Shown one piece after another: positions 27,313-35,597 of a stretch of 64,000 bases of DNA. Origin of the DNA: Fibrobacteria bacterium. GTDB lineage: Bacteria; Fibrobacterota; Fibrobacteria; UBA5070. The stretch's first letter is position 1. Every line of letters begins with the position of its first letter. The position numbers and the translations under genes are program-made. Location: positions 559,001 through 623,000 of the forward strand of contig JACKCV010000001.1 in NCBI GenBank assembly GCA_020633825.1, written 5' to 3'. The notes under the pieces are model-generated. The model was not told where the DNA came from. It ran no database searches and saw only the letters and a list, made by a program, of their open reading frames with translations.

Positions 27313-28722
27313 TCAATGGGAATGGATCGCCACCGGTGCGGATCCCGAAGGGGTGGTCGCCAGATAGACCCCTGCGGGAAGTCCCTCCAGGCCGATGCGC
27401 GCGGCGCCGCCATCGCCGGATTCCCGAAGGATGCGGCCGTGGAGATCGGTGAGGACCATCCGGCCATCGTCGGTGCGGATCCATGGGCCTTCGCGCAGGA
27501 TGCGGTTCGCGGGTCGAATCGGGGGCGACGATTTGGTCGGCCCCTCCGAGACGAAGGTCGTGATGCTCTGGGCGTCGAGCGTAGTCGTGAATCTGCCATC
27601 TGCGACATCGACGACGCCCGCGTCGGAGAGTCGCTTCGAGCTCGATGTGACGATGCGTCTCGGGTTGGCGAATTCCCCCTTGGCCACGACGAACTCCTGC
27701 GTCTTCGGGGAGGCGTTCTGGTTCACCGCGATGATGACGTTCCTGTCCCCGGTGAAGGCCATCACCGTGATGCCGGACTGGGGGGAATAGGTCGCCGCCA
27801 CGCGATGCGATCCAGGACGGACGTATTTGGCGAACTGCCCCAGGACATACCCCTTCAGCCTCAGGGTTCCGTCTTCGTTGATGAGGTTGCAATTGGGCGT
27901 TCGCAGGTACCACCACACGTATGCGTTCATCTGGTTGTTCAGGCAGTCGAGGATCTCCTTGGCCGCGTAGAGTCCGTTGGTGATGTCGTCCGGATCGAAG
28001 AAGTGTTCGGTCATCCAGATCTTCTTCTTCCTGTCGATCGCCTTGCTGTAGGTCTTGATCTGCGCGCCGTAGAGGTGCAACCCGATGTGCGTGAAGTTCG
28101 CGCTGGCGGTGGCGTCGTCCAGGGCTGGGTCGGAGTACCCCACGTCGAAATTGAAGGTTTCCGGCATCATCACCGATCCGCCGATGTCCCCCGCGTTGTT
28201 CTTCACGAAGTCGAACATCTCGCGGGCGTCCCAGTCGCAGGAGAGGTACGACACCTTGACGTTGGGCTCGTTCTGGATGGAGATGATGTCGACGAGGTCG
28301 CCCATGTAGGTCCGGTAGGATTTCAGATAGGCGGCGTAGTCGGCATAGGAGGAGGGTTTCAGGTGCCCTGCGACGTAATCCTGGTTGGTCTTCATGGCGA
28401 TGGGAGGAGACCAGGGGGTTGCCAACACGTACTTCGCGCCTCGAGCCTTGGCTCCCGCCGCGTTGCCTTTCTCGATGCCCCAGTCGGATTCTCCCCCGAC
28501 GTTGATTTCCACCCTCAGGATGGAAAGCCCCATCTGGTTCTGGTTCAGGTTGGAGAATGCGGCATCGAGCTGCTTCTCGGTCAGGACTCCATGACCGGCG
28601 GAACTGGCTCCGAATCCGTCGATTTCCTGCTTGAGGTCCGTGAAGTCGATGGTGGAGGTCTGGGCTCCCGCGATCGATCCCGCCAGGAGAGTGGCGAGCA
28701 GCGACCTGGATCTGTTCAGCAT
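27313..28722 (-). CDS. Secreted GH30 xylanase (glucuronoxylanase-like)
   Basis: A 469-residue secreted glycoside hydrolase, most like the GH30 subfamily 8 glucuronoxylanases that cut methylglucuronoxylan. After a signal peptide, the barrel begins QEIDGFGASSAGHG. The acid/base Glu is E152 (SIQNEPNV) and the nucleophile E239 (KIWMTEHFFDP). A beta-sandwich side domain surrounds the C-terminal half (SPQSGITVMAFTGDRNVIIAVNQN). The last 60 residues (MVLTDLHGRILRES...LPAGVYLATTPSG) are the shared tail module. The 5' region of 301 bp contains the second copy of the 18-bp dyad. Confidence 0.9.
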   Translation of the reverse strand: MLNRSRSLLATLLAGSIAGAQTSTIDFTDLKQEIDGFGASSAGHGVLTEKQLDAAFSNLNQNQMGLSILRVEINVGGESDWGIEKGNAAGAKARGAKYVLATPWSPPIAMKTNQDYVAGHLKPSSYADYAAYLKSYRTYMGDLVDIISIQNEPNVKVSYLSCDWDAREMFDFVKNNAGDIGGSVMMPETFNFDVGYSDPALDDATASANFTHIGLHLYGAQIKTYSKAIDRKKKIWMTEHFFDPDDITNGLYAAKEILDCLNNQMNAYVWWYLRTPNCNLINEDGTLRLKGYVLGQFAKYVRPGSHRVAATYSPQSGITVMAFTGDRNVIIAVNQNASPKTQEFVVAKGEFANPRRIVTSSSKRLSDAGVVDVADGRFTTTLDAQSITTFVSEGPTKSSPPIRPANRILREGPWIRTDDGRMVLTDLHGRILRESGDGGAARIGLEGLPAGVYLATTPSGSAPVAIHSH

Positions 28723-28952
28723 GTCGGTGAATCCTCGGGAGCGGATGGAAGTACGGTTCGAATTCGTGCACGCGACACGATCGCCTCCGGAGAGCCGGAC
28801 AGAATCCTGTCGAGCCGTTGGGCGGCCCCGGGTTCACCTGGAAACCCGATTGCGCATCCCCATCCACTCGATGGCCGGATCCCCTCCGGATCGGAAAGCG
28901 ATTCGATCGGTTGGAGATCGTCCTGCGATGTTTCCGACCCCAACCCAAGGAC

Positions 28953-28958
28953 ACGATA
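28953..28958 (-). promoter_or_regulatory. Candidate -10 of the GH30 promoter
   Basis: Minus-strand TATCGT, separated from the dyad at 29000 by 41 bases, identical to the GH5 promoter spacing. The implied transcript has a leader of about 220 bases. Confidence 0.4.
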
Positions 28959-28999
28959 GGCGGGAGGTGTTCCCGACGCGCATCGTTCCCCAAGCTTGT

Positions 29000-29017
29000 G
29001 CTGCAATCGCTTTCAGC
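29000..29017. promoter_or_regulatory. Repeated 18-bp regulatory dyad, copy 2 (GH30 promoter)
   Basis: Identical over all 18 bases to the copy at 21941 and in the same orientation to its gene (GCTGAAAGCGATTGCAGC on the minus strand). It lies just past the stop codon of the lipoprotein gene at 29024. Confidence 0.65.
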
Positions 29018-29023
29018 GACGGG

Positions 29024-30199
29024 TCAGCGCAGTCGGATGTCGTCGAGCTCGAGGAAGGTCGCGCCGGTGGAGGTCATGAACTGGATCACCAGAACCCTCT
29101 TGGCGAAGGTGTTCCAAGTGGCGAGGGAATCCGGGGTTTCCGCCGACGGAAGGAAGGAGGCCGTCGACGCGCAGGTGTCGCGCCACTGGGAGGCCATGGG
29201 AAGGGTCGCGGTCAGGTTGGGGCGAAGCCCGGCGACGGAATCTCGCTGGAATTCGATCTTGAAGGCGGCGTCGGACCTGTACCCCAGGCAGACCTCCCGG
29301 CGATCGCGCAGGTCGAGCTCCAAATTGGTGATCCCCGCGGCGATCTCGGCGTTGGATCCGATGGTGGTGAAGCGGGCGCGGAACGTCCTGCCTCCGCGGA
29401 GGGTGTCCTCGCCGATGGCCTCTCCGATGTCGGCCGGGGAGGTCGAGGCGGGAATGGACATTTCGGTTTCCGTCCACCACATGAACCAGGGCGACACTTC
29501 GGGATGGCTTGGGCGCAGCATCGGCCAGATTCGGCCCGCTTCGAAGTCGTCGATCCACAAGGGTGATCCGGTGGAGTCTCCTTTCAAGAGGATGTTTCCG
29601 GAACCGGTGTATCGCACTCCTTGCTCCGAGAGGGCGATGGATCCCATGGGACGCACGTCCGATGCACCCGTGTCCAGCATCAATTCGTGGGATCCCTTGG
29701 GGACCTTGTCGAGGATGAAGGAATCGTCGCCCTGACGAAGCCGGGTGGAGGAGAAGGAGGAGTCGAGGAACATCCGGCCGCTCGAAATCCCCGACCGATC
29801 GGGCCATCGCGCCTGGATTCGGTGGAGGGAATCCACCTGGACGGAAATCGGGGCGTCATCGAGACGGGAAAGGTTCCGCACGAGTGCGCCGAAGGTTCGG
29901 GTGCGATCGAGAATCTGCACGAAGGCGTACTCGACCTGCGGGGCGGTGATGTTTCCTGAGGCATCGGATCGGAGGGTGTCCACGATCCCCGGTTTTCCCG
30001 TCAGGGGATTCCAGCTGCGCGCGGCCAGGACGATGCCATCGGCAAGCGGGGCGCCATCCGGCCCGATCGCCAGGAGCTTGCCGCCGCCGTTGGAGGTCGT
30101 GGTGGTCTTGCCGGCGACGGAATCGTTCCCGCAGGAAACAGACAGGAAGGCGAACCCGATCGCGCATGCTCCCGCGATCCACGAAACCCCGCGGATCAC
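29024..30199 (-). CDS. Lipoprotein paired with TIGR02147 regulator
   Basis: A 391-residue lipoprotein: signal MIRGVSWIAGACAIGFAFLSVSC with lipobox SVSC, then a Thr/Ser/Gly linker. An N-terminal carboxypeptidase-regulatory-like beta domain follows (GGGKLLAIGPDGAPLADGIVLAAR, TLRSDASGNITAP), then a jelly-roll-like C-terminal domain (PLWIDDFEAGRIWPMLRP ... VIQFMTSTGATFLELDDIRLR) like those that bind carbohydrate. Such lipoproteins commonly follow TIGR02147 genes in Fibrobacter. The start overlaps the upstream regulator stop (ATGA). The function is unknown; an outer-membrane sugar-binding sensor or anchor is a reasonable guess. Confidence 0.72.
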   Translation of the reverse strand: MIRGVSWIAGACAIGFAFLSVSCGNDSVAGKTTTTSNGGGKLLAIGPDGAPLADGIVLAARSWNPLTGKPGIVDTLRSDASGNITAPQVEYAFVQILDRTRTFGALVRNLSRLDDAPISVQVDSLHRIQARWPDRSGISSGRMFLDSSFSSTRLRQGDDSFILDKVPKGSHELMLDTGASDVRPMGSIALSEQGVRYTGSGNILLKGDSTGSPLWIDDFEAGRIWPMLRPSHPEVSPWFMWWTETEMSIPASTSPADIGEAIGEDTLRGGRTFRARFTTIGSNAEIAAGITNLELDLRDRREVCLGYRSDAAFKIEFQRDSVAGLRPNLTATLPMASQWRDTCASTASFLPSAETPDSLATWNTFAKRVLVIQFMTSTGATFLELDDIRLR

Positions 30200-31020
30200 G
30201 ACGGCTCCTCGGGCAGGCGCGACAGGGGGAACAGTTGGATGTTCAAGTGGTACACCCGATCGGACCGTGGGGAGCTTTCCACAAGTTTCGCCAAGTTCTC
30301 CTGGAACTCCTTGACCATGACCTTCATGTCATCGAGAGTGTCGGCATCGATGTTCATGGTCATGGTAGAAACGTCGCGAAGAGCCGGTGGGATCACATCG
30401 AGGGAGCGGGACGCCAGTTCCATGGTGGTCTTCTGGAATCCCTTGATGGCCTCGGCGCGCCAATCCTCCCCGGAGTGGAGGTGATTGTCGAGCACCTCGA
30501 ATCCCTTGGCGGTACGACGGATCATGCCGAGTCGTTCCAGCACGAAGACCGCGTTCTTGGCCTCTTCGCCCGACACCGATGGTGACAACTGCGCGCCGAG
30601 GGACTCGTAGTCGCCGTCGAAGGGCAGGTAGTCCAGGAGGGAGCGGAGAGCGACGTGGATCCAGTTGGAGAAGAATTCCTCCTGGTCTTCGCGCACCAGT
30701 CGATACCCCACGCCGCGCAAGCGCATCAGCTGCTCGTGGAAGACCCGCGCCTGCACGTCGCTGCGCGCCTTGTTGAACGAGACCAGATTCTGGAAGTACT
30801 CCAGCTTCTCGTCGGTCAGCCCGAACACGGTGGCCATGCGCTCCACGAGGTCGTCGCCCAGGTGGAGCTTCTTCTGGAACAGACGGGTCAGGTAGCTGGA
30901 ATCCATCCCGACCTTGTTCCCGATGAACCGATAGGAAAAGTACGCATGCAACTGACGCCGCTCTTCGTAGGCGTCCTTCAGGAAATCCCGGTATTCCAGG
31001 TAGTTGAAGATGTCCGGCAT
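30196..31020 (-). CDS. TIGR02147 family regulator
   Basis: A 274-residue protein of the TIGR02147 family, known almost only from Fibrobacterota and a few deep-branching groups. The N-terminal half has a helix-turn-helix-like region: IFNYLEYRDFLKDAYEERR, YSYRFIGNKVGMDSSYLTRLFQKKLHLGDDLVERMATVFGL. The C-terminal half is helical (DVSTMTMNIDADTLDDMKVMVKEFQ). A DNA-binding role is the usual assumption. The start at 31020 has AAGGA upstream. An 18-bp dyad shared with the GH5 and GH30 promoters lies 84 bp before the start, so this regulator may be part of, or the controller of, the same regulon. Confidence 0.82.
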   Translation of the reverse strand: MPDIFNYLEYRDFLKDAYEERRQLHAYFSYRFIGNKVGMDSSYLTRLFQKKLHLGDDLVERMATVFGLTDEKLEYFQNLVSFNKARSDVQARVFHEQLMRLRGVGYRLVREDQEEFFSNWIHVALRSLLDYLPFDGDYESLGAQLSPSVSGEEAKNAVFVLERLGMIRRTAKGFEVLDNHLHSGEDWRAEAIKGFQKTTMELASRSLDVIPPALRDVSTMTMNIDADTLDDMKVMVKEFQENLAKLVESSPRSDRVYHLNIQLFPLSRLPEEPS

Positions 31021-31046
31021 GGGTTCCTTGGGTGCTGTCCCCTGGA

Positions 31047-31052
31047 ATGGTA
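31047..31052 (-). promoter_or_regulatory. Candidate -10 of the TIGR02147 gene
   Basis: Minus-strand TACCAT within GGTGGTACCAT. The same 11-mer lies upstream of the GntR/LacI regulator at 41536-41546. It is 52 bases from the dyad at 31105, one helical turn more than at GH5 and GH30. Confidence 0.4.
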
Positions 31053-31104
31053 CCACCGCCCGGTGCGCAAGGATCGCCAACTCCGGCTTCCTTCCTCAAC
31101 GAGC

Positions 31105-31122
31105 GCTGAAACGGATTGCAGC
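31105..31122. promoter_or_regulatory. Repeated 18-bp regulatory dyad, copy 3 (TIGR02147 promoter)
   Basis: GCTGAAACGGATTGCAGC on the plus strand, matching the other two copies at 16 of 18 positions; only the two central bases are swapped. It lies in the 201-bp gap between the TIGR02147 gene and the small secreted protein gene. Confidence 0.6.
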
Positions 31123-31221
31123 ACCGGGATGCCTGGGATCACGAGGCGGGGAGCTCCTGGAACCGCCCGGGAAAGGCCGTTGGTCCGCTTGAGCCGGACT
31201 GGAAAGGTGGGATTCGAGGAT

Positions 31222-31764
31222 TCAGCGGTTTCCGGAGTCGGTCCGGTAGCGCTCGAGCTCGGAGCGCCAAATCTCGGGGTTTGGCTCGGGGCAGGGTTCC
31301 TGCGGAATGTCCTGGATGTCCTCCGAGGTTCCCGATCGGCACAGTTGACGGATCACGACTCCATCCTGGAGATAGGTGCGGGATTCGTCGAGCTTCGAAG
31401 GGTCTTCACGCCCGTCTTCGAGGACGCCGAACGCGAAGTAGATCTCCCCCCGGTCATCCAGGAATAGTTCCGTGGACGACCAGAATCCTTCTTCGCCACC
31501 GCCGTAGGCGAGTTTCACGATCCGACCCTCGTCGAGCCAGGCTTGGAACGCCGAGCAAGTCCAATGCTGCTCCGGATCGGTGCACAACGTCCTCTCGTCG
31601 TGCGTCAGGCCGGGAAGGCGCTTCTGCGTGTGCTGGTACAGCTTGCGGATCACTGCGATCCGGGCTTCCACGGGATTTTTTTCCGCACGGGTCAAACCCG
31701 GCAGGAGTCCCAGGAGTCCCAATGTGGGAGCCACAAAACGAGTCGAGGCGCGGAGAACATTCAT
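31222..31764 (-). CDS. Secreted protein of unknown function
   Basis: A 180-residue protein with signal peptide MNVLRASTRFVAPTLGLLGLLPGLTRA. The mature domain (EARIAVIRKLYQHTQKRL, CSAFQAWLDEGRIVKLAYGGGEEGFWSSTELFLDDRGEIYFAFGVLEDG) has four cysteines and a conserved-looking GGGEEGFWSSTE block. I do not recognise the family. The C-terminus is acidic and proline-rich. It ends 201 bp before the TIGR02147 start, so a separate transcript is likely. Confidence 0.6.
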   Translation of the reverse strand: MNVLRASTRFVAPTLGLLGLLPGLTRAEKNPVEARIAVIRKLYQHTQKRLPGLTHDERTLCTDPEQHWTCSAFQAWLDEGRIVKLAYGGGEEGFWSSTELFLDDRGEIYFAFGVLEDGREDPSKLDESRTYLQDGVVIRQLCRSGTSEDIQDIPQEPCPEPNPEIWRSELERYRTDSGNR

Positions 31765-31925
31765 ATGCCGCAAAGCATACAACCGCGCATCCTTCCCCCG
31801 CAGTCGAAAGCCCCCCCCGCAGGCGCATCCTCGCCGTCCGGCGAAACCCCGCGCGTCGGGAGCCCGTGATCTGCGCCCCCTGTCCGGGGTATCGTGGATG
31901 CGGAGGCCGCGCCCCGACCCCCCGG

Positions 31926-33008
31926 TCAGGAAAGGTCGAGCATGCGGTTGAGGGCGACCGTCGCCCAATGCCGCGTCTCGTCATCCACCTGGACCACGTT
32001 CACGGCGTGGCCGTTCACGAGGTTCTCCAGGGCCCAGCAAAGGTGCCAGGGGTCGATGCGGAACATGGTGCTGCACAGGCACTGGACCTGGGAGAGCGGC
32101 ACCACATCCTTGTCGGGATGCATCCGGCCCAGGCGCTTGACCAGGTTCATCTCGGTTCCGACGGCCCACTTGCTGCCGGCGGGGGCGTCTTCCAGGACTT
32201 GGAGGATGTAGGAGGTGGAGCCGGCGAAATCGGCCCCTTGGACGACCTCGAACGTGCATTCGGGATGCACCAGGATCTTGCGGTCGGGATCGGTGCGCCG
32301 CCAATGATCGATATCGGCCCGGTTCATGCGGGTATGGACCGAACAGTGGCCCTTCCAGAGAATCACACGAGCATTCCGGTAGGCGTCCTCCGGTGCGCCG
32401 CCGTCGTGGTGGCCGGGATCCCAGAGGGGCATCTGGTCGAGCGAGACCCCGAGCTTGTAGGACGTGTTGCGCCCGAGGTGCTGGTCGGGGGCGAAGAGAA
32501 CCGTTTTGCCGGGTTGGGCGAGCGCCCAGGCGACGACCTTCGGAGCGTTGGTGCTGGTGCAGACCAAGCCGCCGTGGCTTCCCACCACGCGCTTCACGGC
32601 GGCGGAGGAATTGACGTAGGTGATGGGGAGGATGGACAGCCCCAAGTTCTCTTCGAGATGCTCGATGGCCGCTTCCAGCTCTTCGTGGGTGGCCATGTCG
32701 GCCATGGAGCATCCGGCCGCCAGATCGGGAAGGATCACCTTCTGGTGGGGGGCGGTGAGCATGTCGGCGCTCTCGGCCATGAAATGCACGCCGCAGAACA
32801 GGATGAATTCGGAGGAAACCCCGGCAGCTTTCCTCGAAAGTTCGAGGCTGTCGCCGGTGATGTCGCCGAATTCGACGATGGGATCGGCCTGGTAATGGTG
32901 GGCCAGGATGGTGAGTCGATCCCCCAGGGTGGCTCGCGCGAGGCGCGCTCGCTCGAGGGCGGATTCCTGGGAAAGGCTGCGGATGGCGGCGAAATCGATG
33001 GGTTCCAT
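31926..33008 (-). CDS. nadA: Quinolinate synthase NadA
   Basis: A 360-residue quinolinate synthase, which condenses iminoaspartate with dihydroxyacetone phosphate in NAD synthesis. The three [4Fe-4S] cysteines fall in FCGVHFMAESAD, LVCTSTNAPKV and VQCLCSTMFRI. LAHHYQADPIVEFGDITGDSLELS and HPECTFEVV are further signature blocks. Length is standard. The ATG at 33008 was chosen because family alignments begin close to this point; the frame is open further upstream through the intergenic region. Confidence 0.95.
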   Translation of the reverse strand: MEPIDFAAIRSLSQESALERARLARATLGDRLTILAHHYQADPIVEFGDITGDSLELSRKAAGVSSEFILFCGVHFMAESADMLTAPHQKVILPDLAAGCSMADMATHEELEAAIEHLEENLGLSILPITYVNSSAAVKRVVGSHGGLVCTSTNAPKVVAWALAQPGKTVLFAPDQHLGRNTSYKLGVSLDQMPLWDPGHHDGGAPEDAYRNARVILWKGHCSVHTRMNRADIDHWRRTDPDRKILVHPECTFEVVQGADFAGSTSYILQVLEDAPAGSKWAVGTEMNLVKRLGRMHPDKDVVPLSQVQCLCSTMFRIDPWHLCWALENLVNGHAVNVVQVDDETRHWATVALNRMLDLS

Positions 33009-33180
33009 GAGGGGCTTCAAGATACCTTCCCCGCGGAAATCCTTACGATTCGGCGAGGATTTACGATCTTTGGAAGTATTGGTGCGGGTGTTCGGCCTGG
33101 TGCATGGGGTGATGGTTGCGATCGTGCACACGGGAGTCAGAGCGGATGCCGGCGTTCTTCTGTCCGAGCGAGGGTGCCTA

Positions 33181-33519
33181 ATGAAACGCGTCGAAGCCTA
33201 TATCAAGCCGTTCAAGATTGCCGAAGTCCAGGAGGCCTTGGTGAAGATCGGCATCCAGGGCATGACGTTGGTCGAAGTCAAGGGCTTCGGCCGTCAGAAG
33301 GGCCACACGGAGCTGTACCGCGGAGCCGAATACCACATCGACTTCATCCCCAAGATGAAACTCGAAGTGGCGGTCCCCGATGTCCTCGTCGAGAAGGTGG
33401 TCAAGGCCATCATGGATGCCGCTCGCACCGGAAAGATCGGCGACGGCAAGATCATGGTCGTCCCCATCGAGAAGGCTTGGCGCATCCGCACCGGCGAGAC
33501 GGGCGAGGACATTCTCTGA
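33181..33519 (+). CDS. glnB: Nitrogen regulatory protein PII (GlnB)
   Basis: A 112-residue PII signal protein that binds 2-oxoglutarate and ATP/ADP and controls nitrogen metabolism. MKRVEAYIKPFKIAEVQEAL opens the fold; the T-loop carries Y51 (GAEYHIDFIP), the uridylylation site in GlnB. The C-terminal signature TGKIGDGKIMVVPIEKAWRIRTGE is complete. It stands alone, divergent from nadA over 172 bp, with no amtB or glnA nearby, and reads directly into the transglycosylase gene. Confidence 0.95.
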   Translation: MKRVEAYIKPFKIAEVQEALVKIGIQGMTLVEVKGFGRQKGHTELYRGAEYHIDFIPKMKLEVAVPDVLVEKVVKAIMDAARTGKIGDGKIMVVPIEKAWRIRTGETGEDIL

Positions 33520-35597
33520 TTTCCAAGGCCCCGCTCTGGCGGGGAATCGTCTGGGTGGGGCTTTTCTCCGCCCCGCTTTCGATCGCCGCCGCGCCCGCCC
33601 CTTCGGTTCCACCTCCGAAGGTCCTTCCGCGTTTCGTCGAAGCATGGAATGCCGCGTCCAGCCATCCCGCGCAGGCGGAGGCCTCTCTTCGCAAGATCGC
33701 CGCGGAGGAGCCGTGGCTGGCCGACCTCGCGACCCTGGCGCGAGGACGCGCCATGTTGCTCCTGGATCCGCGCAAGGGCGAAGCTCTGCTCGATTCCCTC
33801 GCCGCCGCGACCAATGGGACCTCCGTCGCGACCCTGGCGCGCATCGACATGGTGACGTCCTGGCTGAAGGGGGAGCCATCCTCCCCCGCCTGGGCTCGTC
33901 CCCGATGGGAGCGTGCCAAGGAGATGGGGCTTCCCCTGGACCTCGTGCAGAGGGTCCGCCTGAGGAGGTTGCGACTCCTTGTTTCCGTGGGAGATTCCCT
34001 GACCATCCTTCCGGCGGCCCTGGAAATCCTGGGCGCCGATCCGTCCTCCGCGCAGATCGACAGCGTGGTGGCCTTGACCAAGCGCCACGATTCCAGCCTG
34101 GTGGCTTCCGCCGAATTCCGACACTCGTTGGCGGGAGCGAGGTATTCGGCCAAGCAGCCGGACTCCGCACGGGTGCTGTTCGATTCCCTCGCCGCCTCCG
34201 GCTACAAGTTCAGCTCCGACGATCGGATCACGTTGGGGCGGATCCATCTCGATCTGGGAAAGATCAACGAAGCCATCGCGAGCTTCCGGTTGGGCGCCGA
34301 GGATCCCCGTTCGCAGAACGCCCTGCTGTGGCTGGGGCGGGGTCTGTCCCGGGTGGGGCGACAGAACGATGCCGAAGTCGCCTACAACGAATTCGCGCGC
34401 CGCTGGCCGTCCACCGCCAAGGGGCAGGAGATCCTCTGGGGACGGGGGATGGATGCCGAAAAGACGGGAGATTGCAAGGAAGCCGGGGAGTGGTTCCGGA
34501 AGGTTCGCGACGCCCGGGGGAAGCGCTCCGACTGGGCACGATTCCGCGAAGGGTACTGCTGGTATCGCCAGGGGCAGTGGGCCACGGCCCGCGACATCCT
34601 CGACAATCAACGCCTCCAGGCGGAGGGGACCATGGGGGATGCGGCCTGGTTCTTCGCCGCGGAGACCTACCGCCGTCTGGGCGACTCCACCCGGGCCGAC
34701 AGCCTGTGGAGGCAGCTGGCTACGATGTCGCCCTGGAGTTTCCACGGCCACCTGGCCCGCCGTCGCGTCGGGTTGGAGGGCAAGCTCATGGACTCCCTGG
34801 CCAGCCAGCCGGATTCCGTCGCCGGCAAGCCGGTTCCGGTGGCCTGGGCGCCGGATTCCCTGCCGGTCCTCGCCGGGCTCGACAGCGTGAAATTCCTGCG
34901 AGTGCGCGCGGGGCGACTGGTCGGCGAGGAGACCTTCTGGAAGGACGAACTGGGGGCGCTCGACCGCATAGTCCGGGGAGACGGGCCGCGCGAGCTGGGT
35001 TTGATCCTCGCGCTGCAGAACCACGACATGGGCGACCAGGCCGCCCCCAGGATCCGTCGCCTGATGTGGCGCATGTCCAAGGAGGAGATGGCTCGGGCGC
35101 CCAAGGCGCTGCTGCGGCTGTTCTATCCGATGCACTTCCTGGAGGACATCAAGCCCCACCTGCACGGCGACTCCATCATCGACGCCTCCTTCGTGCACGC
35201 GGTGATGCGCCAGGAGAGCGGATTCGATCCCTTCGCGCGATCCAGCGCCGGTGCCATCGGGCTGCTCCAGTTGATGCCCGCGACCGCCAAGGCGATGGCG
35301 ACCAAGGTGGGGTTGAAGGGGTATTCCACGACGAAACTCACCGATCCGGCCGTGAACCTCCGTCTGGGGGTGGCCTACCTGCGGGATCTGGAGCGCATCT
35401 GGGGAGGGGAACCCGCCCTCATCCTGGCCAACTACAACGCCGGCCCTTCGGCGACCCTGCGGTGGCGCAATTTCTTCCGGGATCTCCCTTTGGAGGAGGC
35501 CGCCGAGGAAGTCACCTACTGGGAGACGCGCGACTACATCAAGAAATGCGTCGCCAACTGGTGGACCTACCGGCTGCTCTACCCGGAGATGCGATGA
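33519..35597 (+). CDS. Soluble lytic transglycosylase (Slt70-like)
   Basis: A roughly 690-residue exported murein transglycosylase. A long alpha-superhelical, TPR-like region (for example FDSLAASGYKFSSDDRITLGRIHLDLGKINEAIASF) precedes a C-terminal SLT domain: catalytic Glu in HAVMRQESGFDPFARSSAGAIGLLQLMPATA, then LGVAYLRDLERIWGGEPALILANYNAGP. The start is unclear. The best signal peptide (ISKAPLWRGIVWVGLFSAPLSIAAA) begins at an ATT overlapping the glnB stop; a TTG at 33477 inside glnB and a GTG at 33555 are alternatives. It overlaps the next gene by four bases. Confidence 0.85.
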   Translation: MSKAPLWRGIVWVGLFSAPLSIAAAPAPSVPPPKVLPRFVEAWNAASSHPAQAEASLRKIAAEEPWLADLATLARGRAMLLLDPRKGEALLDSLAAATNGTSVATLARIDMVTSWLKGEPSSPAWARPRWERAKEMGLPLDLVQRVRLRRLRLLVSVGDSLTILPAALEILGADPSSAQIDSVVALTKRHDSSLVASAEFRHSLAGARYSAKQPDSARVLFDSLAASGYKFSSDDRITLGRIHLDLGKINEAIASFRLGAEDPRSQNALLWLGRGLSRVGRQNDAEVAYNEFARRWPSTAKGQEILWGRGMDAEKTGDCKEAGEWFRKVRDARGKRSDWARFREGYCWYRQGQWATARDILDNQRLQAEGTMGDAAWFFAAETYRRLGDSTRADSLWRQLATMSPWSFHGHLARRRVGLEGKLMDSLASQPDSVAGKPVPVAWAPDSLPVLAGLDSVKFLRVRAGRLVGEETFWKDELGALDRIVRGDGPRELGLILALQNHDMGDQAAPRIRRLMWRMSKEEMARAPKALLRLFYPMHFLEDIKPHLHGDSIIDASFVHAVMRQESGFDPFARSSAGAIGLLQLMPATAKAMATKVGLKGYSTTKLTDPAVNLRLGVAYLRDLERIWGGEPALILANYNAGPSATLRWRNFFRDLPLEEAAEEVTYWETRDYIKKCVANWWTYRLLYPEMR

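Larger units (their letters stand above)
28723..29023 (-). other. Intergenic leader of the GH30 / fibro-slime operon
   Basis: No gene seen in 301 bp. On the minus strand it holds the dyad at 29000-29017, a TATCGT -10 candidate 41 bases downstream (28953-28958), and then about 224 bases of untranslated leader. The motif GGTTCGAATTC at 28755 looks like a tRNA T-loop, but no cloverleaf surrounds it. Confidence 0.5.

Noticed and set aside
28750..28775. tRNA-like GGTTCGAATTC
   Set aside because: No acceptor, D or anticodon arms can be formed around it.
22825..28959. Very long open frame on the plus strand opposite the GH30 and fibro-slime genes
   Set aside because: It is the mirror of strongly biased codons on the minus strand; its sequence is Gly/Arg/Glu-rich with no domain, and both minus-strand genes have clear domains.
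33061..33180. Sigma-54 promoter before glnB
   Set aside because: TGGTGC and TTGCG are present but the -24/-12 spacing and GG/GC pairing do not fit.
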